From Melioribacteraceae bacterium (lineage in GTDB: Bacteria > Bacteroidota > Ignavibacteria > Ignavibacteriales > Melioribacteraceae): 5,703 nucleotides of DNA. Where the stretch lies: contig WFQV01000223.1 in NCBI GenBank assembly GCA_015486905.1, positions 1 through 5,703 on the forward strand. Direction: 5' to 3'. Shown piece after piece: positions 1 through 5,703 of this stretch. Below the pieces are notes generated by a model. The model was given only the letters and a program-made list of their open reading frames with translations, was not told the DNA's origin and made no database searches. Each line of letters opens with the position of its first letter. Within the stretch, counting starts at the first letter, position 1. Both the position numbers and the translations under genes were made by a program.

Positions 1-39
1 ACTATTTATAGGACGCCGATTGGATAGAACACTGATGAC

Positions 40-64
40 ACGGATTAAACGGATGTTCACGGAT
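40..64. repeat. Three tandem-like ACGGAT motifs
   Basis: ACGGAT occurs at 40-45, 49-54 and 59-64, spaced 9 and 10 bases, so it recurs at about one helical turn. It may be intergenic filler or a small set of protein-binding half-sites. Nothing in the sequence distinguishes these, and no gene lies close by. Confidence 0.5.
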
Positions 65-71
65 TAGTTAA

Positions 72-116
72 TTCAACATTCAAAACTTGCCTACCGGCAG
101 GCAGGTTCAACATTCA
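72..116. repeat. 11-bp direct repeat flanking a GC-rich hairpin
   Basis: TTCAACATTCA is present at 72-82 and again at 106-116. Between the copies lies a GC-rich segment (88-105) that can fold with TGCCT (88-92) pairing to AGGCA (99-103). Identical short repeats on both sides of a compact palindrome look like a small element inserted with target duplication, but the same pattern could arise from slippage in a locally repetitive region. Confidence 0.5.
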
Positions 117-235
117 TAATTTTCTGTCCTCTGTTATCTGCTATCCAATCATTCAGCAATCTCTCTTCCTAATGAAAGTGAAATGCGGATAAAGTCGAAA
201 AATATTTTTACTATTTTCAGCACGTTGACTGAAGT

Positions 236-248
236 AAACGTCAATGTT
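236..248. repeat. 13-bp repeat AAACGTCAATGTT, distal copy
   Basis: This 13-mer recurs exactly at 849-861, where it ends on the first base of the predicted -35 box of the operon. The distal copy here also sits in a loose inverted repeat, TTGAC (225-229) against GTCAA (240-244). A shared operator is possible. Chance recurrence in AT-rich DNA is less likely at 13 bases but not excluded. Confidence 0.4.
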
Positions 249-339
249 GACTAACCCAATATTCCATTCTTCCAAAATTCCAACACATCCTTTATTATTT
301 ACAATTTACCATCCAGTCATCCATAAATCAATCATCCAA

Positions 340-397
340 CCTGTCACGCCGAAGTCAAGCGCAGCGCAGACGAAGGCGGACCTGTCACGCCGAAGTC
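340..397. repeat. 17-bp direct repeat, 41-base period
   Basis: CCTGTCACGCCGAAGTC occurs at 340-356 and again at 381-397. The first copy continues into the long imperfect palindrome at 347-378. The second copy diverges after the 17 bases, so it appears to be a truncated second unit of the same element. Confidence 0.7.
347..378. repeat. 32-base symmetric imperfect palindrome (REP-like)
   Basis: The unit is built symmetrically about A363. CGCC (347-350) pairs with GGCG (375-378), GTC (354-356) with GAC (369-371), and GCGC (359-362) with GCGC (364-367), with matching unpaired GAA/GAA internal loops on each side. It is much more GC-rich than its surroundings. As RNA or single-stranded DNA it would form a hairpin with symmetric internal loops, as in REP-type intergenic elements. 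It lacks a T-tract, so it is not a convincing intrinsic terminator. Confidence 0.6.
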
Positions 398-477
398 CCG
401 CGGAATTCGTTGGAAGCAATTTACCGGTTCTATAAGCTAAGGCTGATTATTTAACAGATCGTTTTCCCCTTGAATTT

Positions 478-501
478 GCGCAGATTGCAAGCAATCTACG
501 C
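478..501. repeat. 24-base palindrome with 7-bp perfect arms
   Basis: AGATTGC (482-488) and GCAATCT (491-497) form a perfect inverted repeat around AA. After one mismatch (481/498) the pairing resumes with GCG (478-480) against CGC (499-501). It is unrelated in sequence to the palindrome at 347-378, so at least two families of intergenic palindromes are present. No T-run follows, so terminator function is not supported. Confidence 0.6.
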
Positions 502-557
502 TACAAAAATACAACTTGTCACTACGTAGCCTGATCTCAGTAAGAAGAAAGGCGAAC

Positions 558-587
558 CATCCATTCATGCAATCATCCATTCATGCA
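558..587. repeat. 14-bp tandem-like direct repeat, 16-base period
   Basis: CATCCATTCATGCA occurs exactly at 558-571 and 574-587, separated by two bases. Two ACGCAAT copies (594-600 and 602-608) follow directly. This is simple low-complexity intergenic repetition, probably slippage-derived. Confidence 0.65.
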
Positions 588-672
588 CTAATCACGCAAT
601 TACGCAATCAAGTTACTTGTCACGCATTCAAAATTCATCATTCATAATTCATAATTAATAGTCATTCACTTC

Positions 673-684
673 CCGCCACGGCGG
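673..684. repeat. Compact GC hairpin CCGCC-AC-GGCGG
   Basis: A perfect 5-bp inverted repeat with a two-base loop sits in AT-rich DNA. It is followed by mixed sequence rather than a T-tract, so it is recorded as a structural repeat rather than a terminator. Confidence 0.45.
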
Positions 685-860
685 TACAAGTTGTGTAACA
701 AATTACTTGTCAGGTCGATTTCATATGATTATCGTCCTCCGAAGTTTTGTAACGATTTTTATTCGCCCAAACGTGTAAATGCAATAAATCGCGGTGAGAT
801 TTTATTTACCTGCAAATTTGATTTTAATTAAAACTCTTATTATCTATGAAACGTCAATGT

Positions 861-889
861 TTGTTAATAACCTTTAATAATAGTAAAAT
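861..889 (+). promoter_or_regulatory. Candidate sigma70-type promoter of the three-gene operon
   Basis: TTGTTA (861-866) is followed after 17 bases by TAAAAT (884-889), matching 4 of 6 and 5 of 6 positions of the usual -35 and -10 consensus. It is correctly oriented and would start transcription near 896, leaving a leader of about 90 bases. A 13-bp repeat (849-861) abuts the -35 box. The 11-mer AAAATCGTTTT overlaps the -10 box (885-895) and recurs just before the ribosome binding site (962-972), so either could be an operator. The surrounding DNA is AT-rich, which raises the chance of a false match. No Bacteroidota-type TAnnTTTG box was found here. Confidence 0.4.
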
Positions 890-975
890 CGTTTTCAGTT
901 TTGATTATGATTGAGCAAGGGTAAAAATTTTAATTTTTTAAACTTCAAAGAACGAATGCAAAAAATCGTTTTAAG

Positions 976-981
976 AAAGGA
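976..981 (+). promoter_or_regulatory. Ribosome binding site AAAGGA fixing a GTG start
   Basis: AAAGGA ends six bases before the GTG at 988-990, within a longer AGAAAGGA purine run (974-981). This supports the non-ATG start of the permease. The next in-frame methionine is Met47, beyond the conserved first transmembrane segment. Confidence 0.7.
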
Positions 982-987
982 CAGCGT

Positions 988-3078
988 GTGTTAAAAATAA
1001 AAAAGACCAAAACGTTAAAAAAAGAGCTGAAGTTTTTAGACGTTTTTGCCATTGCTACAGGCACTACTTTAAGCGCGGGATTCTTCCTTCTGCCGGGTAT
1101 TGCGGCGCAGCAGGCAGGTCCGGCGATGATTCTTGCTTACATTATTGCAACGCTCCCTCTTATTCCGGCTATGTTTAGTATTGTTGAACTTGCAACGGCA
1201 ATGCCACGCGCGGGTGGTATATACTTTTTCTTAGACCGTTCGCTCGGGCCAATGTTCGGAACAATCGGTGGAATAGGAACTTGGGCGGCGCTTGTTCTTA
1301 AAGTTACTTTTGCACTTATAGGAATGGGAGCTTACCTGAGCTTATTTTTCGAGGGAGTGCAGATTCTTCCCATTGCTATTGCCTTTGCTCTAATTTTGGG
1401 CGCATTAAATTTGTACGGTTCCAAAAAAAGCGGTAGCTTTCAGATTGTTTTGGTAGTTGTTCTCCTCGGCTTGCTTATCGCTTTTGTAGGCGGCGGATTT
1501 ACCGAACTGCATTACGAAAATTTTCGCAATTTTTTCGCATCTGGCTTTTCAAACCTCTTTGCAACGGCGGGCTTGGTTTACATCAGTTACGTGGGTGTTA
1601 CTAAAATAGCAAGCCTTTCGGAAGAAATAGAAAACCCGGAGAGGAATCTTCCTTTGGGTGTATTTACCGCGCTTGGTACTGCAATACTCGTTTACATTTT
1701 GGGTACAACAGTAATGGTAGGGGTTCTTCCGATGAATGAACTTGCCGGGAATCTGACCCCCGTAGCTTCAGCCGGAGAAAAAATTTTCGGGAAAGCCGGC
1801 GAAGTATTCCTCGCAATCGCTGCATTGGTAGCTTTCATTTCGGTAGCTAACGCCGGCACCATGAGCGCTTCACGCTATCCGCTTGCGATGAGCCGCGACC
1901 ACATTGTGCCGGAAATATTTAAAAAGCTGAACAAAAAATCCACACCGGCTGTCGCAATTATCTTTACCGTAATTGTCACAATATTGATTTTAATTTTCTT
2001 CGACCCTGCAAAAATTGCGAAACTTGCCTCGGCTTTTCAATTGCTGATGTTCTCTTTTGTCTGCTTGGCAGTAATCGTTATGAGGGAAAGTAAGATCCAA
2101 TCTTACGACCCTGGTTACAAATCACCGCTTTACCCATGGATGCAGATTTTCGGAATATTCGCCGCATTGTTTTTAATTGGAGAAATGGGAACAATGCCTT
2201 TGATTTTTTCAACCGGTTTAATCGTCTTTGCGATTCTTTGGTATTTCATTTACGCAAAGGAACGTGTCGTAAGGGCAGGTGCAATCTACCACATCTTTGA
2301 AAGGCTCGGGCGAAATCGTTACGATGCTTTGGATTCCGAACTGCGTGGAATACTAAAGGAAAAAGGTTTGCGTAAGGATGACCCGTTCGACCAAATTGTA
2401 ATGCGTGCGAAGGTATTCGATTTTAACCGCGAAATGAAATTTGAAGAACTTATTAATTACGTTTCCGAATGGCTGTCGAAAATAATTCCTCTAACCGCAG
2501 AAGAAATTAAGAATCAGTTCCTTGAGGGAACACGCATTGGCGCTACGCCCGTTACTCGGAACATCGCTTTACCCCACTTCCGACTGGATGCGGTACCGAG
2601 AACGGAATTGACAATAGTTCGTTGTAAACCCGGAGTAAAAATTACATTGATTGACCCCCTTACGCATGAACCGGAGGAGGAACAGACGGTACGGGCTCTT
2701 TTCTTTTTAGTCAGCCCTGAAAACAATCCTACACAGCACCTGAGAATTTTAGCACAGATTGCAGGCAGAGTTGATGACGACAGCTTTCTGCCGGAATTTA
2801 AAAATGCAACAAACGAAACGGAGCTTAAAGAAGCATTGCTTCATGATGACCGTTTCCTTTCGCTTAAAGTTCAAAAAGGGACACCTACCGAGGAGTTTAT
2901 AGGTAAGTCGGTTGCAAACAGCGGGCTTTCCCACGGGTGCTTGATTGCACTGATTTTAAGATTGAATAAAACAATTGTGCCGGACGGCAAGACGAAAATT
3001 TTCGAGGGGGACACACTTACCATTTTGGGTGAACCGCACTTACTGAAAAAATTTAAAGAAAAATACAGACTGCAGTGA
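988..3078 (+). CDS. APC-family amino acid permease with C-terminal PTS EIIA-like and TrkA-C domains
   Basis: This predicted inner-membrane amino acid transporter has 696 residues, far longer than a plain APC permease (about 450). Residues 15-422 carry about 12 hydrophobic segments. They include a glycine-rich first helix (GTTLSAGFFLLPG, 25-37), the family-typical ENPERNLPLG (215-224) and SRYPLAMSRD (295-304). The soluble tail has two modules. About 475-620 resembles PTS EIIA of the fructose/nitrogen type, with IALPH placing a putative phosphorylatable His at 530. About 622-695 resembles TrkA-C/RCK_C (VPDGKTKIFEGDTLTILGE, 664-682), a ligand-binding fold that in some transporters senses nucleotides such as c-di-AMP. 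Phosphorylation and ligand control are inferred from these families. The substrate cannot be read from sequence. GTG start, supported by a good ribosome binding site. The stop overlaps the next gene by four bases. Confidence 0.9.
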   Translation: MLKIKKTKTLKKELKFLDVFAIATGTTLSAGFFLLPGIAAQQAGPAMILAYIIATLPLIPAMFSIVELATAMPRAGGIYFFLDRSLGPMFGTIGGIGTWAALVLKVTFALIGMGAYLSLFFEGVQILPIAIAFALILGALNLYGSKKSGSFQIVLVVVLLGLLIAFVGGGFTELHYENFRNFFASGFSNLFATAGLVYISYVGVTKIASLSEEIENPERNLPLGVFTALGTAILVYILGTTVMVGVLPMNELAGNLTPVASAGEKIFGKAGEVFLAIAALVAFISVANAGTMSASRYPLAMSRDHIVPEIFKKLNKKSTPAVAIIFTVIVTILILIFFDPAKIAKLASAFQLLMFSFVCLAVIVMRESKIQSYDPGYKSPLYPWMQIFGIFAALFLIGEMGTMPLIFSTGLIVFAILWYFIYAKERVVRAGAIYHIFERLGRNRYDALDSELRGILKEKGLRKDDPFDQIVMRAKVFDFNREMKFEELINYVSEWLSKIIPLTAEEIKNQFLEGTRIGATPVTRNIALPHFRLDAVPRTELTIVRCKPGVKITLIDPLTHEPEEEQTVRALFFLVSPENNPTQHLRILAQIAGRVDDDSFLPEFKNATNETELKEALLHDDRFLSLKVQKGTPTEEFIGKSVANSGLSHGCLIALILRLNKTIVPDGKTKIFEGDTLTILGEPHLLKKFKEKYRLQ

Positions 3079-3725
3079 AAAAGTTAAATTTTACACGGCT
3101 TACCGAGAAGGAAATGTTAAAACGCTCGCGGGACTTTAAAGAGCTAATGCTTAAAAGAAAAACGGTGCGGGACTTTTCAAGTGAGGATGTCGATTTCGAA
3201 ATTATTGAAAATTGCATTCAAACTGCCGGCAGTGCTCCGAGCGGCGTCAACAAACAGCCTTGGCATTTCGTTCTGATTTCAAATCCCGAAGTAAAGAGGA
3301 AAATTCGTCCTGCGGCTGAAGCTGAGGAAAAGAAATTTTACGAATCGAAGGCTCCGGAAGAATGGCTGAAGGATTTGCAACCATTAGGTACGGGCACGTC
3401 AAAACCTTTCCTTGAAACCGCTCCTTATTTGATTGTCATCTTTGCCGAAAAGTACAAAAAGGAAAACGGGAAGACGATTAAAAATTATTACGTAAAGGAA
3501 TCCGTCGGCATTGCAACCGGCTTTTTGATTGCCGCATTACACAATGCCGGCTTGGCTGTGCTTACCTACACACCAAGCCCAATGGAATTTCTGAACGAAA
3601 TTTTAGGAATGCCTTCTAACGAAAAGCCCTTTATTGTTTTGACTGTCGGTTACCCCTCTGAGGATGCACAAGTGCCGGATATTTCAAAGAAAAAATTAGA
3701 CGAGATTTTAATCCGCTTGAAATGA
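3075..3725 (+). CDS. Nitroreductase-fold flavoprotein of the iodotyrosine deiodinase type
   Basis: This is probably a cytoplasmic FMN enzyme of 216 residues with no signal peptide. The N-terminal KRKTVRDFS (27-35) and PSGVNKQPW (55-63) are the FMN-binding signatures of the nitroreductase fold. The rest follows iodotyrosine deiodinase (IYD) closely from recall: a TAGSAPSG block (50-57), LETAPYLIVIF (113-123), the NAGL...TYTP stretch (157-167) and VGYPSEDAQVPD (191-202). Glu85, Tyr89 and Lys110 match the spacing (+4, +21) of the IYD triad that clamps the halotyrosine amino acid group. Thr164/Thr166 fall where IYD has the Thr that contacts flavin N5. Predicted reaction: reductive dehalogenation of iodo-, bromo- or chlorotyrosine. 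The native electron donor is unknown. It starts at GTG inside the permease stop (GTGA) without a clear ribosome binding site. ATG at 3114 is a possible alternative but its purine run is too close. A generic nitroreductase remains possible. Confidence 0.85.
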   Translation: MKKLNFTRLTEKEMLKRSRDFKELMLKRKTVRDFSSEDVDFEIIENCIQTAGSAPSGVNKQPWHFVLISNPEVKRKIRPAAEAEEKKFYESKAPEEWLKDLQPLGTGTSKPFLETAPYLIVIFAEKYKKENGKTIKNYYVKESVGIATGFLIAALHNAGLAVLTYTPSPMEFLNEILGMPSNEKPFIVLTVGYPSEDAQVPDISKKKLDEILIRLK

Positions 3726-5703
3726 AACCTCTAAACTTAAAAATTTTTAACCTTGTTGTTATTGCTTTTTTCTCAACACTTATCTCTTCGTGTAATGTTC
3801 AAGCACCGCTGGATTTTGGAAGGCTCTCTTACCCGAATGTTTTGAATATTAAAAATTCCCCCTCGTCTTCCGGCGAAGATACTCTCGGCTTTTTTGCCGA
3901 CGAAGGAGCGTGGTTCGGATTTGCCTTACCGAAGGACACATCGAAAAAGAAATACGATGGTTTCAAAGGTCCTTTCTTAATTGCGGAAAGGAAATGGCTT
4001 GCAAGCAATTTGTTCGATTTGAAAATTTACGATGAAAGAACACTCGAAGAACTACGCCTTTCCGAAAGCCGTTACCTCGAGAATAATTTTTACCCGGGTA
4101 TCCTTTCGAGAAAGCAAGTCGTAAAAAAGTTGGTTGTCACACAGAGTTTGATTTTCTCTTCCCCCAAAAGGATAATCCTGCGCGCCGATTTTCTCAACCT
4201 TGCCGATTCGGTTAAAAACTTGAAAATCTCTTTTGCCGGAAAACTCTTGGATTCAGCATACTCTATTAGTGTAGTGAATAACCGGCTTGTTATTTCCAAA
4301 TATTCAGACGATTACATTTACACAATCGATTTACCGCCGGAATACTTTTACAGCATTAAAATTGGCAGGGTAGCCAAAAGTTACGAGCTGAATATTGAAA
4401 ATGACTTTCCCCTCCCGCACGGAAAGAGTTTCTCGGTTTACCTCTTTTTTTCCGAAACTCGAAAGGAAAATGTTGGCAAATTCCCGTTTGTAACAAAACC
4501 TCCGGAGGAATTCAAACTTAACGAAGCAAGGTGGAACGGCTATCTGAAGAAGGCTTTTAGCTTGAATCCAAAACGGATGAGAGCAAAGAAGTTGAAAATT
4601 TTAACTGTGAAATCTTTGATTACCCTCTTCGACAATTGGCGTGGTGAACGGGGTGCGTTGCATCACGACGGAATTTTCCCATCGTCTTCAGAGCCTTGTT
4701 TTAATGGGTTTTGGGCGTGGGACTCTTGGAAACACGCAGCAGCATTGGCTTTCATTGACCCCCATTTGGCGGAGAATCAAATTCTTGCAATGTTTGATTA
4801 CCAAACAAAAGATGGAATGATACCGGATGTTATTTATGCCGATTCATCCGAAAATAATCTAAGGAACACAAAACCACCCTTGGCAGTATGGGCGGCTTAC
4901 AAAGTTTTTCAAGAAAATTCCGACACTAATTTTATTCGTAAAATTTATCCCAAACTTGTTCGGTACCATTATTGGTTTTTCAAACATCGAGATGTAAACA
5001 AAAACGTACTTTGTGAATACGGCTCAAATGACGGTACCGCGCTTGCCGCCAAATGGGAAAGCGGAATGGACAATGCCGTTTGTTTCGATTCGATTAAAAT
5101 GTTGAAAAGTGGTGAGCATTCTTTCTCGATGGACCAAGAATCCCCCGATTTGAACTCTTACCTTTATTTCGAGAAGATTTTACTTGCGAAACTTTCAAAA
5201 GTATTGAGCAAGAAAAAAGAAGAATTGAAATTCAAAAAAGAGGCGAAAGCATTGCGAGAAAAGATTGACAAAGAATTCTTTGATACCCGCGACGGTTATT
5301 TCCACGACAGAAAATTAAGCGGTGGATTTGTTCAAGCAAAAGGTCCCGAAGGCTGGATTCCTTTGTGGACAAAAACCGCAACGCAAACTCAAGCGAAAAG
5401 GGTTGTTGAAATTCTTAAGGACACTGCTTACTTTAATACTTACGTCCCGTTTCCAAGCGTGGCAAAAAATAACGGAAATTTTAGCCTTAATTACTGGCGT
5501 GGTCCGGTTTGGCTTGACCAAGCTTACTTTGCCGTTCAAGGTTTGCGGAATTACGGATTTAACAATGAGGCAGATTATTTTACTGAAAAAATCCTTAACA
5601 ATGCCAAGGGGCTTTGTGTTAAAGGCGTCCCTTTACGTGAAAATTACTCACCGTTAACCGGTGACGGATTGAATGCAAAAAATTTTAGCTGGTCGGCATC
5701 TTC
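3722..5703 (+). CDS. GH63 (YgjK-like) alpha-glucosidase lipoprotein, 3' end beyond window
   Basis: This frame is open to the right edge (660 codons) and starts at an ATG overlapping the preceding stop (ATGA). Residues 1-24 form a lipoprotein signal: hydrophobic core, then ISSC with Cys24 as the lipidated residue. This predicts periplasmic membrane anchoring. About 30-285 is a probable N-terminal beta-sandwich. From about 305 the sequence matches the GH63 (alpha/alpha)6 barrel as in E. coli YgjK: GFWAWDSWKHA (329-339), NTKPPLAVWA (387-396), YPKLVRYHYWF, KWESGMDNA (444-452), KGPEGWIPLW, NYWRGPVWLDQ and ENYSPLTG (640-647). Asp450 and Glu640 align with the reported catalytic acid and base of YgjK (Asp501, Glu727). 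The long insert that YgjK has before WESG is absent. By comparison with YgjK only a few tens of residues are missing. Expected activity: hydrolysis of alpha-glucosidic linkages, with the exact oligosaccharide unknown. Confidence 0.88.
   Translation, partial: MKPLNLKIFNLVVIAFFSTLISSCNVQAPLDFGRLSYPNVLNIKNSPSSSGEDTLGFFADEGAWFGFALPKDTSKKKYDGFKGPFLIAERKWLASNLFDLKIYDERTLEELRLSESRYLENNFYPGILSRKQVVKKLVVTQSLIFSSPKRIILRADFLNLADSVKNLKISFAGKLLDSAYSISVVNNRLVISKYSDDYIYTIDLPPEYFYSIKIGRVAKSYELNIENDFPLPHGKSFSVYLFFSETRKENVGKFPFVTKPPEEFKLNEARWNGYLKKAFSLNPKRMRAKKLKILTVKSLITLFDNWRGERGALHHDGIFPSSSEPCFNGFWAWDSWKHAAALAFIDPHLAENQILAMFDYQTKDGMIPDVIYADSSENNLRNTKPPLAVWAAYKVFQENSDTNFIRKIYPKLVRYHYWFFKHRDVNKNVLCEYGSNDGTALAAKWESGMDNAVCFDSIKMLKSGEHSFSMDQESPDLNSYLYFEKILLAKLSKVLSKKKEELKFKKEAKALREKIDKEFFDTRDGYFHDRKLSGGFVQAKGPEGWIPLWTKTATQTQAKRVVEILKDTAYFNTYVPFPSVAKNNGNFSLNYWRGPVWLDQAYFAVQGLRNYGFNNEADYFTEKILNNAKGLCVKGVPLRENYSPLTGDGLNAKNFSWSAS

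Larger units (their letters stand above)
514..713. repeat. Three dispersed copies of ACTTGTCA
   Basis: ACTTGTCA lies at 514-521, 615-622 and 705-712, roughly 90 to 100 bases apart and in the same orientation. The first two extend to ACTTGTCAC. The related TGTCAC core also occurs inside the 17-bp repeat at 340-356 and 381-397. These may be edges of degenerate repeat units or chance. Confidence 0.35.
1..960. other. Long intergenic region rich in short repeats, no gene supported
   Basis: No reading frame on either strand looks like a protein. The longest plus-strand frame (244-435) runs through repeat sequence and has a low-complexity composition. No tRNA-like or rRNA-like segment is apparent by eye. 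The stretch is a patchwork of short direct repeats and palindromes (listed separately) in AT-rich filler, with several 'ttcat/ccattcat' runs. From about 740 onward the repeats thin out and the sequence becomes the AT-rich leader of the downstream operon. The gene preceding the window, if any, ends before base 1, so the true intergenic distance is at least 987 bases. Confidence 0.75.

Noticed and set aside
244..435. Plus-strand reading frame of 63 codons in the intergenic region
   Set aside because: It runs through the 17-bp repeats and the palindrome, has no ribosome binding site, and its product has the composition of translated repeat DNA.
478..501. Intrinsic terminator
   Set aside because: The palindrome has no downstream T-tract, and no gene ends just upstream within the window.
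340..620. Possible CRISPR array
   Set aside because: The repeats differ from each other in sequence and period, no unit occurs more than twice with uniform spacers, and no cas gene is present.
716..734. CGAT...CATATG...ATCG near-palindrome
   Set aside because: The arms are only four bases and off-centre by one base, too weak to separate from chance.
2514..2934. Two minus-strand frames inside the permease tail
   Set aside because: They are antisense to the well-supported EIIA and RCK_C domains and have no recognisable motifs.
4090..4299. Minus-strand frame of 69 codons
   Set aside because: It is antisense to the GH63 N-terminal domain, which reads through without stops and matches the family.
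5315..5657. Overlapping frames on both strands of 74 and 111 codons
   Set aside because: Both lie out of frame within the GH63 catalytic domain, whose frame carries conserved motifs across the same bases.

Overview
The window is about 5.7 kb of moderately AT-rich bacterial DNA. It holds a long non-coding, repeat-studded stretch (about 1-960) followed by three plus-strand genes packed as one apparent operon, the last running off the right edge. I cannot assign the organism firmly. AT-rich 'ttcataattcataatt'-type filler, several different short palindromes between genes, weak ribosome binding sites at internal starts and a periplasmic glycosidase lipoprotein all suit the Bacteroidota/Chlorobi/Ignavibacteria part of the FCB group. 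That placement is an inference, not a demonstration.

Region 1-960 has no convincing gene. It contains direct repeats and perfect or near-perfect inverted repeats. The clearest are a symmetric 32-base imperfect palindrome (347-378) with a partial second copy, a 24-base palindrome (478-501) and a 5-bp-stem GC hairpin (673-684). It looks like an accumulation of REP-like intergenic elements. The last 130 bases change character, becoming AT-rich with a plausible sigma70-type promoter (861-889) and a good Shine-Dalgarno sequence (976-981) before the first gene.

Gene 1 (988-3078) is an APC-superfamily amino acid permease with a cytoplasmic tail made of a PTS EIIA type-2-like domain (putative phospho-acceptor His530) and a TrkA-C/RCK_C domain. 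Gene 2 (3075-3725) is a flavin-dependent nitroreductase-fold protein that resembles iodotyrosine deiodinase closely. It keeps, at the right spacing, the Glu/Tyr/Lys triad that binds the halotyrosine zwitterion. Gene 3 (3722 to the edge) is a lipoprotein of glycoside hydrolase family 63, similar to E. coli YgjK.

Both gene junctions are 4-base stop/start overlaps (GTGA and ATGA), so the three proteins are probably translationally coupled. The most interesting reading is that the regulated permease and the deiodinase-like enzyme form an uptake-plus-dehalogenation pair for (halo)tyrosine. How the periplasmic alpha-glucosidase fits that theme is not evident from the sequence.
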